A stretch of DNA of 64,000 bases, from positions 1 to 64,000 of the forward strand of contig NZ_NDYF01000016.1 of assembly GCF_002243175.1 (NCBI RefSeq), in the 5' to 3' direction. Source of the stretch: Finegoldia magna_J (lineage in GTDB: Bacteria; Bacillota; Clostridia; Tissierellales; Peptoniphilaceae). Position numbers and translations under genes: made by a program. Positions 25,677-34,069 of the stretch are shown one piece after another. The notes beneath the pieces are model-generated. The model was not told the origin of the DNA. It searched no databases and saw only the letters and a program-made list of their open reading frames with translations. Position 1 is the stretch's first letter. Every line of letters starts with the position of its first letter.

Positions 25677-27770
25677 TTATAACTTCATCGACAAAGAAAC
25701 TAATCCTCTTTCTTTATCTATTCCAATTATTTTTACTTTTACGGTGTCACTTACTTCGCACACTTCTCTTGGGTTTTTGATGTACGAATCGCTCATTTTA
25801 GATATGTGGCAAAGTCCATCTTCTTTTATTCCGATGTCTATGAAGGCACCGAAGTCCACGACGTTTCTGACTGTTCCTGTGACTATCATTCCTTCTTCCA
25901 AATCGTCGATTGACAATACGTCTTGTCTTAGAACTGGTTTTGGCATTTCGTCACGTGGGTCTCTGCCTGGTTTTTTTAGTTCTTCGATTATATCACGCAA
26001 AGTAGGTTCTCCTACTTCCAATTCTTCGGAAAGTTTTTTCACATCGATATCGTTCAAATCGTATTTCATGATTTGTTTTGCGATTTCATAGCTTTCTGGG
26101 TGAACTTCTGTGTTGTCCAATATTTCTTCGCTTTCAGGAATTCTCAAAAATCCTGCACATTGTACGAATGCTTTTGGTCCAATTCCTTTTACTTTCAAAA
26201 TTTCTTGACGATTAGTGAATGGTCCGTTTTCTATTTTGTAATCCACGATGTTTTTCGCAGTTGTTTTTGTAATTCCAGATACGTAATTCAAAAGCGCAGA
26301 GCTTGCTGTGTTGATGTTGACACCAACTGTGTTAACGCAATCTTCCACTACTTCTTCAAGTGATGATTTTAATTTCTTTTGGTTGACGTCGTGTTGATAT
26401 TGTCCGACTCCGATAGATTGTGGAGAGATTTTTACCAATTCTGCCAATGGATCTTGGATACGACGTGCGATTGAGATGGCACCTCTGATAGTTACATCTA
26501 AATCAGGGAATTCTTCGATTGCAAGTTTTGATGCAGAGTAAATACTAGCTCCCGCTTCGTTTACGATTGCGTAGAAGATTTCATCGTCGATTTGCGCTAA
26601 CAAATCAGATACGTATTTTTCTGTTTCACGAGAAGCTGTTCCGTTACCGATTGCAATTAGCTTTACGTTGTATCTGTCGATAAAATCCTTCAAAGTTTCG
26701 TCTGCTCTTTGGATTTGTTTTCTCGCATCAGTCACATAAATTACTGCGCTGTCCAAGAAATCACCATATTCAGATATTACAGCCACTTTGCAACCAGTTC
26801 TAAATCCAGGGTCAAGTCCAATAATCGCAGTTTCTTTTATAGGTGGTTGCATCAAATACGGTTTCAAATTGCTTTTGAATACGCCGATTGATTCGTCGTC
26901 TGCCATTTCTTTCATACTTTGGCGCACTTCTGTTTCGATTGATGGAACGATCAATCTCTTGTAACTATCTTTGACTGCTTTTTCAATCAAATCATAAGTT
27001 TCAAAATCATTTTGTCTGGCGATTTTTCTCATAATTTTGAAAATATTGTAATCGTCATTTAATACGAATGAAACTTTCAAGAATCCTTCCTTTTCTCCTC
27101 TGAAAACTGCAAGAATTCTATGCGCTTTGACATCTTTTACTTTTTCTGAATAATCGTAGTACATCTTGTATGTGCCGGATTCGTCTTCGTTTTTTTCTTC
27201 AGTTTTCATAATGCCGTCTATAATGAACGAATTACGAACGATATCCCTGAACACTTTTTGTTCAGATACGAACTCAGCTATGATGTCCAAACTTTTCGCG
27301 ATAGCATCATCAACTGTTTTGATTTCTTCTCCGTTGATAAATTCTGAGGCTTTTTTCTCAATCTCAGATAAAGAGTGAGTTTTCTCCATTATCATATCTG
27401 CTACTGGTTGAAGTCCCAATTCCACAGCGATTGATCCACGAGTTCTCTTCTTAGGCTTAAATGGAAGATAAATATCTTCTAATTCTGTCAAAATAGTCGC
27501 TTCGTCGATTTGTTTTTTCAAATCTTCTGTGAGTTTTCCTTGTTCATCGATAAGACGTGTGATGTCGTCTTTTCTTTCTTGCAAGTTTCTCAAATATGTA
27601 AGCCTATCGTTTAATTGTCTCAACGTTTCGTCAGTCAAATTCCCAGTGATTTCTTTTCTGTATCTGGCTATAAAAGGAATTGTGTTTCCCTCATCTAATA
27701 ATTCAACCGTCTTAACAACGTTATCATATTTTATGTCTAATTCTTCTGATAATTTTTGTAGTATATTCAT
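25677..27770 (-). CDS. tex: Tex-family RNA-binding transcription accessory protein
   Basis: Conserved multi-domain nucleic-acid-binding protein linked to transcription and RNA turnover. Seen: 697 residues, N-terminal helical Tex domain with GNTIPFIARYRKEITG (about 27-42), a YqgF/RNase H-like domain (IIGLDPGFRTGCKVAVI near 317-333), helix-hairpin-helix repeats (NTASSALLNYVSGI and ILKVKGIGPKAF), and a C-terminal S1 domain (GMIVTGTVRNVVDFGAFIDI to the end). Length and domain order are normal. The ATG has a GAAGGAAGAGAAT site. It is a housekeeping gene. Confidence 0.93.
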   Translation of the reverse strand: MNILQKLSEELDIKYDNVVKTVELLDEGNTIPFIARYRKEITGNLTDETLRQLNDRLTYLRNLQERKDDITRLIDEQGKLTEDLKKQIDEATILTELEDIYLPFKPKKRTRGSIAVELGLQPVADMIMEKTHSLSEIEKKASEFINGEEIKTVDDAIAKSLDIIAEFVSEQKVFRDIVRNSFIIDGIMKTEEKNEDESGTYKMYYDYSEKVKDVKAHRILAVFRGEKEGFLKVSFVLNDDYNIFKIMRKIARQNDFETYDLIEKAVKDSYKRLIVPSIETEVRQSMKEMADDESIGVFKSNLKPYLMQPPIKETAIIGLDPGFRTGCKVAVISEYGDFLDSAVIYVTDARKQIQRADETLKDFIDRYNVKLIAIGNGTASRETEKYVSDLLAQIDDEIFYAIVNEAGASIYSASKLAIEEFPDLDVTIRGAISIARRIQDPLAELVKISPQSIGVGQYQHDVNQKKLKSSLEEVVEDCVNTVGVNINTASSALLNYVSGITKTTAKNIVDYKIENGPFTNRQEILKVKGIGPKAFVQCAGFLRIPESEEILDNTEVHPESYEIAKQIMKYDLNDIDVKKLSEELEVGEPTLRDIIEELKKPGRDPRDEMPKPVLRQDVLSIDDLEEGMIVTGTVRNVVDFGAFIDIGIKEDGLCHISKMSDSYIKNPREVCEVSDTVKVKIIGIDKERGLVSLSMKL

Positions 27771-27860
27771 TCTCTTCCTTCTCTTTTAATAAACTATAAT
27801 CTATATTTTAACATTATTTTATTTATTTTTCCACATTAAAGCAATTTGCACCAAAATTTC

Positions 27861-27891
27861 AAAAACCATCAAGCAAAACACTTGATGGTTT
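27861..27891 (-). terminator. Intrinsic terminator
   Basis: Minus strand 11-bp perfect stem (AAACCATCAAG / CTTGATGGTTT) with a 7-base loop and a following T-run, just past the end of the small membrane protein gene. Confidence 0.8.
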
Positions 27892-27897
27892 AATTGA

Positions 27898-28305
27898 TTA
27901 CGATTTAAATAATTTCGCCTTTTTTTCTTTTTCTAATTGTTCCAAGAAAATCTCTTTTTGAATCAAGTGAGTTTTTCTGATGGAACCTGCAATGTCTGCT
28001 ACTAACATAAAAATCGTCGACGCCGACACGTAATAAAAGTCGATAAATGAGTATTCGATGAATCCTCTTGATGGAGGTGTCATTTGCCCTATGAAAAGCA
28101 TCATGAATATCGCTACGAATACAATTGTGAAATTGAATTTGAAAATAAATCCATGAAAATATCCAAGTAATGCTGCGATAGCCAAGAATATCATCAAGCA
28201 ATGGTCAATCAAAAATCCATGCGCATGAGACAATGTGTATCTGATGATTATCATGAACAATATGTAAATCAACGAGTAAATAATAAGTTTGGTGTTTTTT
28301 GACAT
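27898..28305 (-). CDS. Small membrane protein of unknown function
   Basis: Not recognised. Seen: 135 residues with four hydrophobic segments (about 6-25, 33-53, 56-76, 92-112), an internal QMTPPSRGFIEY loop and a charged C-terminal coil (FLEQLEKEKKAKLF). The start at 28305 has AGGAG 8 bases upstream; the longer frame starting at 28374 adds a non-hydrophobic, poorly coded extension and was rejected. It stands alone between tex and udk, divergent from udk. Rod-shape MreD-like proteins have similar size and topology but I see no diagnostic motif. Confidence 0.65.
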   Translation of the reverse strand: MSKNTKLIIYSLIYILFMIIIRYTLSHAHGFLIDHCLMIFLAIAALLGYFHGFIFKFNFTIVFVAIFMMLFIGQMTPPSRGFIEYSFIDFYYVSASTIFMLVADIAGSIRKTHLIQKEIFLEQLEKEKKAKLFKS

Positions 28306-28467
28306 TTCAAATCTCCTTTTGTTAAAACATTTTCCGTAATTGTGATTTGCTTGAATTTTTTGTAAAGTTTGCAATAAAATTTACAAAATAAAACATATCA
28401 ATATTATTTTAGCACAATTTATAATTTTATTCTACAAATCATTAAAAGGTTATCCTAATTCACAGCC

Positions 28468-28496
28468 TTGAAAAATTGTAAAATTTATATTAAAAT
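28468..28496 (+). promoter_or_regulatory. udk promoter
   Basis: TTGAAA (28468-28473), 17-base spacer, TAAAAT (28491-28496), 24 bases before the udk start; an AGGAGG site follows. Confidence 0.55.
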
Positions 28497-28519
28497 TAAC
28501 TAATAACTAGGAGGCTAAT

Positions 28520-29128
28520 ATGAAACCGTATATTGTGGGAGTCGCAGGTGGAAGTGCTTCAGGTAAGACTGAAATCGTGAAGACTTTGAAAAAACATTTT
28601 GAAGATAAAATAGAAATTATTGAACACGACAATTATTACTTTGCTCATGATGATTTGACAATGGAAGAACGTGCGTGTTTGAATTACGATCATCCTCAAG
28701 CTTTTGAAACAAATTTGTTGATTGATCACGTTAAAAAAATTATAAATAATGAAGAAATCGACATTCCAACTTACGATTTTACAATTCACACTAGAAGTTC
28801 TGATACTTTGAAAAAATTCCCAAAGCCAATTGTGATTGTAGAAGGAATTTTGGTTTTGGAAAATGAAGAGCTTCGCAATTTGATGGATATGAAAGTTTTC
28901 GTCGACTGCGACGGAGATGTCAGACTCAAAAGAAGAATTACAAGAGATGTTGTGGAACGTGAAAGAACTATTGAATCGATTTTGACTCAATATATGGAAA
29001 CTGTAAAGCCTATGCACGAGCTTTTCGTGGAACCTAGTAAGAAATTTGCCGATTTGATTGTGCCAAAAGGTGGCAAGAACAAGGTTGCTATTGATGTGCT
29101 TATCAATCATTTGGCTACGAAATTATAA
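28520..29128 (+). CDS. udk: Uridine kinase
   Basis: Phosphorylates uridine and cytidine to UMP and CMP in pyrimidine salvage. Seen: 202 residues, P-loop GGSASGKT (10-17), EHDNYYF, LNYDHPQAFE, the substrate loop IPTYDFTIHTR, and VEGILVLENEELR. Length and motifs are normal. It has its own promoter. A large open frame on the opposite strand is only a shadow of its codon bias. Confidence 0.93.
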   Translation: MKPYIVGVAGGSASGKTEIVKTLKKHFEDKIEIIEHDNYYFAHDDLTMEERACLNYDHPQAFETNLLIDHVKKIINNEEIDIPTYDFTIHTRSSDTLKKFPKPIVIVEGILVLENEELRNLMDMKVFVDCDGDVRLKRRITRDVVERERTIESILTQYMETVKPMHELFVEPSKKFADLIVPKGGKNKVAIDVLINHLATKL

Positions 29129-29144
29129 AAAAACCATTTTGCTA

Positions 29145-29173
29145 TTGACTAGAATTAGATTCTAGTATAAAAT
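29145..29173 (+). promoter_or_regulatory. tyrS promoter with palindromic spacer
   Basis: -35 TTGACT (29145-29150), 17-base spacer, -10 TAAAAT (29168-29173). Within it lies a perfect inverted repeat, ACTAGAAT-TAG-ATTCTAGT (29148-29166), lying between and touching both boxes, which looks like a repressor operator. Confidence 0.55.
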
Positions 29174-29190
29174 TTTAATAACTCAATAGA

Positions 29191-29341
29191 AAATTATGAT
29201 TGTGACCAGTACCGATTATTCGGGAATTACAACACATGAGTTTTCAAGGTAGTTTCATACTTTGCATGGAACATAAGCTTTTGATTAGAAAGGTGGTACC
29301 GCGTAGATTCGCCCTTTCGTGTCAAGAGTTTTTTTATTTTA
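29191..29341 (+). promoter_or_regulatory. T-box leader of tyrS with very short stem I
   Basis: Senses uncharged tRNA-Tyr and lets transcription into tyrS. Seen: the T-box AGGTGGTACCGCG at 29291-29303; antiterminator stem GAAAGG / CCTTTC (29288-29293 with 29313-29318), TGGTACC bulge and GCG/CGC upper helix. Stem I: TGTG (29201) pairs with CACA (29233-29236); the loop-E bases AGTA (29208-29211) and GAA (29224-29226) frame the specifier TAC (29228-29230, tyrosine). Above it there is only a 4-bp hairpin CCGA-TTAT-TCGG. A possible terminator pairs 29279-29294 with 29312-29327 before a T7 run. The pairings are hand-folded. Confidence 0.85.
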
Positions 29342-29353
29342 TAGGAGGAGTTT

Positions 29354-30601
29354 ATGATTAATTACGAATTTGAACATGAAAATGTGTATGACGAATTGGT
29401 AGCGCGTGGATATTTTGAACAAGCTACATACGAAGATGAATTGAAGGATTTACTCGGAAAAGAAAGAGTTCCATTTTACATTGGATTTGATGCGACTGCA
29501 GATAGTTTGACTATTGGCCATTTTATTCAACTTATGGTTATGATGAGAATGCAAGCTCACGGTCACATTCCTATTTGCCTTTTAGGTGGCGGGACTACAA
29601 TGATTGGTGATCCTTCTGGTCGTAACGATATGAGAAGTATTATGACTAAGGAAGTTATCGACGAAAACGCCAGAAGATTTTATTCTCAAATGACTAGATT
29701 TATCGATTTTGGTGAAGACAAGGCTTATATTGAAAACAACAAAAATTGGTTGTTGAATTTGAATTTCTTGGATTTCATGAGGGAAATTGGCGTTCATTTT
29801 TCTGTAAATCAAATGTTGACTTTGGAAAGTTACAAGAACAGAATGAAAAAAGGTCTAACATTTTTTGAATTTAGTTATATGTTGATGCAATCATACGACT
29901 ATTTGGTATTGTACAGAAAATACGGTTGTAAATTACAAATGGGCGGTTCTGATCAATGGTCTAATATTTTGGGCGGATACGATTTGGTTAGAAAATTGGA
30001 AAACGACAAAGTTTACGCTATGACTTTCAAACTTTTAACTACTGCTGACGGAGTTAAAATGGGTAAATCACAAAAAGGCGCCGTGTGGTTGGACGAAAAC
30101 AAAACAACTCCTTACGATTTATTCCAATACATGAGAAATGTAGACGACAGAGATGTGGAAAAATTCTTATTGATGTTGACATTCTTGCCAACTGAAGAAT
30201 GTAAAAGACTTGGAAGCTTAGAGGGAAGTGACATCAATAAAGCTAAGGAAGTTTTGGCATTTGAAGTGTGCAAATTAGTTCACGGAGAAGAAAAAGCAGA
30301 AGAAGCTCGTCAAACAGCAAATGCATTGTTCAATTCAAATGCTGTTGACGAAAATATGCCAACAACTGAAATGAAAGCTTTGGATTTTGAAAATGGAATT
30401 GGTTTATTGAATTTGTTGACAATGACAGGACTTACTCAATCAAACAGTGAAGCGCGTAGACTTGTAACTCAAAACGGAATTTCTGTTAATGACAAGAAGG
30501 AAGCTGATCCAAAAAGAATTGTAACAATTCACGATTTTAACGACGATGAACTTATTATAAAAAAAGGTAAAAAAGTATATCACAGAGTAAAATTAGTATA
30601 A
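29354..30601 (+). CDS. tyrS: Tyrosyl-tRNA synthetase
   Basis: Charges tRNA-Tyr. Seen: 415 residues, class I signature TIGH (53-56) after FYIGFDATADSL, IGDPSGR, the tyrosine pocket QMGGSDQWSNI (195-205), KMGKS (235-239) as the KMSKS loop, and an S4 RNA-binding domain at the end (ARRLVTQNGISVNDKK). The T-box leader just upstream with a tyrosine specifier supports the call. An AGGAGG site precedes the ATG. Confidence 0.96.
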   Translation: MINYEFEHENVYDELVARGYFEQATYEDELKDLLGKERVPFYIGFDATADSLTIGHFIQLMVMMRMQAHGHIPICLLGGGTTMIGDPSGRNDMRSIMTKEVIDENARRFYSQMTRFIDFGEDKAYIENNKNWLLNLNFLDFMREIGVHFSVNQMLTLESYKNRMKKGLTFFEFSYMLMQSYDYLVLYRKYGCKLQMGGSDQWSNILGGYDLVRKLENDKVYAMTFKLLTTADGVKMGKSQKGAVWLDENKTTPYDLFQYMRNVDDRDVEKFLLMLTFLPTEECKRLGSLEGSDINKAKEVLAFEVCKLVHGEEKAEEARQTANALFNSNAVDENMPTTEMKALDFENGIGLLNLLTMTGLTQSNSEARRLVTQNGISVNDKKEADPKRIVTIHDFNDDELIIKKGKKVYHRVKLV

Positions 30602-30613
30602 TATTTTTAAAAA

Positions 30614-30663
30614 TAGACCTCGGCGATTTTGAATTGATTTTCAAAGTTTGTCGGGGTTTTTGT
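30614..30663 (+). terminator. tyrS terminator
   Basis: Imperfect long hairpin (CCTCGGCGA side with TTGTCGGGG, inner TTTTGAA with TTCAAAG) followed by TTTTT. Confidence 0.65.
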
Positions 30664-30704
30664 GTTATAATTAAGTAAATTTAAAAATATTTGTGGAGGT
30701 GCAA

Positions 30705-32227
30705 ATGAAAAAATTATTCAAATTTTTAACTAGTAGAATAATGCTTTTGGCAATTGTATTTATAATTCAAATTTCCCTATTAGTTTATTTGATTTTAAGT
30801 TTCCAAAGAAATTTTGTGTATGTATACACATTAAATATTATAATATCCTTCGCTTTTACTATAATGGTGGTCAACACCGATGTAAACCCGAGTTTCAAAC
30901 TAGGATGGCTAATTCCTATATGGATATTCCCGTTGTTTGGAGCGGTGTTCTATTTGTTTTTCAGAAGAAACAGATTCGTTCGTGCACAACAAAGACGAAT
31001 GGATAAGATTAGTTCATCGTTTAACAACCATATATTGTCGAATGGTAATGTAATTGACGAACTGGAGGGTGACTCCAAGTCAATCGCAACTTACATAAAC
31101 ACGACAGCTCACGCTCCTGTATTTTCAAAAACAAGTTCGAAATATTTGAAAAACGGCGAGGTTTTCTTTGAATATTTGATGGAAGATTTGAGAAACGCAA
31201 AAGATTATATTTTCTTGGAGTTTTTCATTATCGAAGAAGGTTATATGTTCAATAATATTCTGGACGTTTTGGAACAAAAAGTAAAAGAAGGAGTCGACGT
31301 CAGGATTTTGTACGACGATTTCGGCTGCATCACCAAACTTTCTCGTAGATATTACAAAAACTAGAAGAAAAAGGCATCAAGGTTCAAGTTTTTAATAAAA
31401 TCAGAGTTCTACCGATGCCCCGTCACAACAATAGAGACCATAGAAAAATCGTCGTTATCGACGGAAAAGTTGCTTACACTGGCGGATTTAACTTGGCAGA
31501 TGAGTACATGAACAAAATCCAAAGATTTGGATATTGGAAAGACACTGGTATCAGAGTCACTGGTGATAGCGTGTGGTCATTTACGATAATGTTCTTGTCA
31601 ATTTGGGAATTGTACGACGATAATGAGCTTGACTACAAATATTATTTCGAAAAAACTGTTCGTGATGTTTCTGAAAACGAAGGCTACTGCCAACCTTACA
31701 CTGATTCCCCACTGGATAATATACCCGTTGGAAAAGGTACGTATATGCAATTATTATCACGTTCCAGAAAATATTTCTACATTACAACACCGTACTTAAT
31801 TCCTTCGGATGATATGATAGATTCGCTTAGAGATGCTGCTTTAAGTGGTGTCGATGTCAGAATCATAACGCCTGGAATTCCAGACAAAAAATTGGTGTAT
31901 ATGGTTACAAGAACTTACTACAAAACGCTTTTGGAAGCGGGTGTTAGAATTTTCGAATATACTCCGGGATTTTTACACGCAAAAAGTTGTGTTTCAGATG
32001 ACAAACACTGCGTCATCGGCTCAATCAATTTGGATTTTAGATCATTGTATCTGCATTTCGAAAACGGAGCGATGTACTACGATTCACACATAGTCGATGA
32101 TTTAAAGGAAGACTTCTTGGAAATGCAATCACAATCACAAGAAATATTTTCAAGACAATTGGAAAACCAAAGCGTATTTAGAAAAATACTATCCGTAATT
32201 CTGAAAGTATTTTCGCCAATGATATGA
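30705..32227 (+). pseudogene. cls: Cardiolipin synthase, broken by a one-base frameshift
   Basis: Makes cardiolipin from two phosphatidylglycerols at the membrane. Seen: first frame from ATG 30705 (GGAGG six bases before) with two membrane segments and the start of the first PLD domain, ending after LYDDFGCITKLSRRYYKN at 31364. The second frame resumes KLEEKGIKVQVF and carries the first HKD motif as HRKIVVIDGK and the second as HAKSCVSDDKH. The break is in AAAAA at 31356-31360; one more A restores about 507 codons, the normal length. It could be a sequencing error or a true mutation. The next gene overlaps its stop. Confidence 0.85.
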
Positions 32228-32913
32228 TGAAAAGAAATAATTTGATCGATACGTTAAGGGGATTTGCAATTGTCAACATGGTAATCTACCATTTACTGTT
32301 CGATTTGGTCTACCTGGAAAATTTCAGAATCGAATGGTTTGAAAACACGCCAGGCATGATTTGGGAGAGATTCATCTGCATTAGCTTCATTCTGATTTCA
32401 GGCTACTGCTTCAACCTATCTCACAATCACAGGAAACACACCATAACGCTTTTTATCGTAGCTATGATTTTGAGCGTTGTGACGTATTTCTTCGCAAATG
32501 AGTTTTTCATAGTTTTTGGAATAATTCATCTGTTGTGCTTGGCATCATTCATAACGATATTTGTCGACAAATTAACCCTTAACAAAAAAATATTGTGTGC
32601 CCTATCATTTGTAATGTTCATACTAACTTACAAACTAAGCTCTCACCCAATGGATATAAGTACCAATCTGTTTAGTTTCGTTGGATTCTACAACAATAAG
32701 TTTAACAGCGGTGATTATTTTCCATTACTACCTTGGTATTTTATGTATTTAGTTGGATATTGCGCAGGTGACTTTTTAGATATACAATTAAATGTAAGAG
32801 AGAATGTATTATCTAAAATGGGCAAAAAAAGTTTGATGATTTATTTAATTCACCAACCTATCATAATTATAATCGTACAAATCGTAAAATTTTTAGGAGG
32901 ATTTAATGAATAA
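32224..32913 (+). CDS. Membrane protein of the heparan-N-acetyltransferase-like (DUF1624) family
   Basis: Multi-pass membrane protein of the acyltransferase-like family with RNNLIDTLRGFAIVNMVIYHLLFD (about 4-26), the family's opening motif. Seen: 229 residues, seven or so hydrophobic segments, ISGYCFNLSHNHR, and a late LPWYFMYLVGYCAGDF, KKSLMIYLIHQPI. It overlaps cls by four bases and dagK by eight, so it is part of a membrane-lipid gene set. Its function in bacteria is not established; transfer of an acyl group across the membrane is likely from the family name. Confidence 0.75.
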   Translation: MMKRNNLIDTLRGFAIVNMVIYHLLFDLVYLENFRIEWFENTPGMIWERFICISFILISGYCFNLSHNHRKHTITLFIVAMILSVVTYFFANEFFIVFGIIHLLCLASFITIFVDKLTLNKKILCALSFVMFILTYKLSSHPMDISTNLFSFVGFYNNKFNSGDYFPLLPWYFMYLVGYCAGDFLDIQLNVRENVLSKMGKKSLMIYLIHQPIIIIIVQIVKFLGGFNE

Positions 32914-33805
32914 ATTCAAAAAATCAATCGTGATGTATCACGATAATTCAGGACAACAAGACATATTTGAAGTATTATCCAAATGTAGTCCTAATATATT
33001 AAAATTATCAAATGAAACAGTGTTTTTCCAAAGCCAAGAACAAGGTGATTTCTACAAAAAATGTGAAGAATTAAAAGATTTTGATTTGGTAATCGTAGTC
33101 GGAGGAGACGGAACGATAAACGAAGTCATCAACGGATTGTACGATTACGATATGGATCCTGTTATAGGAATTATTCCTGGAGGATCGTTCAACGATTTCT
33201 CAAGAACTGTTAACATCGGTGCAAATCCTGTCCAAGCAAGTGAAAATTTGTTAGATGCAGAAGTCAAAGAATACGACTGCATATTAAATGACGACAAAAT
33301 CGCTCTGAATTTCTGGACAGTAGGAATGGCATCAGAAAACGCACAAAAAATGCAAGACGCTGACAAATCAACATTCGGTGTGTTGACATATATACCAAAA
33401 GTTTTTGAAACATTGACACAAGATAATTCCTTTGATTACGAAATGGAAATCGACGGCGAAACAGTAAAAGGAAATGCAGTTATGGTATTTGTCGCTAACG
33501 GATTGTACTCAGGAGGAGTTGAAGCTCCAATCTCAGACATCAGCCCAAGCGATGGAGTGTTGAACGTATTTGTAGTTGAACAATCAAACATCGGAGCATT
33601 CAAAGCAATGTTCGGACAATCAAACAGCTTTGATTTTAACGAACAAAACGAAGGCGTCAAAACATTCAAAGCAAAAGAAATAAAGTTCATCTCACCTGAA
33701 GGATTGGTCGCAGATACAGACGGCGAATTGTACCAAAAAACACCATCAAACATCAAAGTAATAGAAAAAAGATTCAAATTCTTATCCAAATCATTTGAGC
33801 AATAA
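32906..33805 (+). CDS. Diacylglycerol/lipid kinase family protein
   Basis: Soluble lipid kinase of the DagK/YegS family. Seen: 299 residues, the nucleotide motif VVGGDGTINEVINGL (about 54-68), GIIPGGSFNDFSRTV (about 84-98), and late FISPEGLVADTDGEL, matching GGGDGT, PxGTxND and DGE. The starting AGGAGG lies inside the previous gene. It may recycle diacylglycerol from lipoteichoic-acid or glycolipid synthesis; some members phosphorylate other lipids. Confidence 0.87.
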   Translation: MNKFKKSIVMYHDNSGQQDIFEVLSKCSPNILKLSNETVFFQSQEQGDFYKKCEELKDFDLVIVVGGDGTINEVINGLYDYDMDPVIGIIPGGSFNDFSRTVNIGANPVQASENLLDAEVKEYDCILNDDKIALNFWTVGMASENAQKMQDADKSTFGVLTYIPKVFETLTQDNSFDYEMEIDGETVKGNAVMVFVANGLYSGGVEAPISDISPSDGVLNVFVVEQSNIGAFKAMFGQSNSFDFNEQNEGVKTFKAKEIKFISPEGLVADTDGELYQKTPSNIKVIEKRFKFLSKSFEQ

Positions 33806-33816
33806 AATTATAGAAG

Positions 33817-33847
33817 AAAAGCTAACTCAAAAATGAGTTAGCTTTTT
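33817..33847 (+). terminator. Terminator after dagK-like gene
   Basis: Perfect 13-bp stem AAAAGCTAACTCA / TGAGTTAGCTTTT with AAAA loop and T-run; it can act in both directions. Confidence 0.85.
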
Positions 33848-33871
33848 AGGTTAAAATTTTAATATAAAAAA

Positions 33872-34010
33872 GAGACCATCTGAGTGGTCTCCAGTTTAAT
33901 CTAAGGTTAAAACAATATTAAGGGAGGAGATTGTTTCTTGAGATTAAACTTACTTTGTTTATGCTTATATAATAGACTATGAATGTGTACTAATTATGTT
34001 CAAATTAGTA
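33872..34010 (+). ncRNA. Candidate structured RNA: three hairpins, one with a GGGAGGAG loop
   Basis: Three hairpins in 140 bases between converging genes. (1) GAGACCA / TGGTCTC at 33872-33891. (2) A near-continuous 20-bp helix: outer arms AGTTTAATCT (33893-33902) with AGATTAAACT (33941-33950), AAG with CTT, inner arms AAACAAT (33910-33916) with ATTGTTT (33930-33936). It presents a 13-base loop containing AAGGGAGGAG, a perfect Shine-Dalgarno-like string. (3) TACTAATT / AATTAGTA at 33988-34010. No protein of more than 13 codons follows the Shine-Dalgarno-like string. The strand is assumed to be plus. Function is unknown. Confidence 0.4.
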
Positions 34011-34025
34011 GAGATTATGTTTTAG

Positions 34026-34065
34026 TGTAAAAACGCAGCACAATATTTTTGATGTGCTGCGTTTT
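34026..34065 (-). terminator. Terminator of the surface-protein gene
   Basis: Minus strand: 13-bp perfect stem AAAACGCAGCACA / TGTGCTGCGTTTT with a 10-base loop and a T-run, right after the stop codon. Confidence 0.85.
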
Positions 34066-34069
34066 AAAT

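Noticed and set aside
28559..29110. Long open reading frame on the strand opposite udk
   Set aside because: Its codons are the mirror of the strong uridine kinase gene, it has no ribosome site and its translation has no recognisable domain.
33922..33972. Tiny peptide gene starting TTG after GGGAGGAG
   Set aside because: It would be only 13 codons, and the Shine-Dalgarno string lies in the loop of a long hairpin; no toxin-like features are seen.
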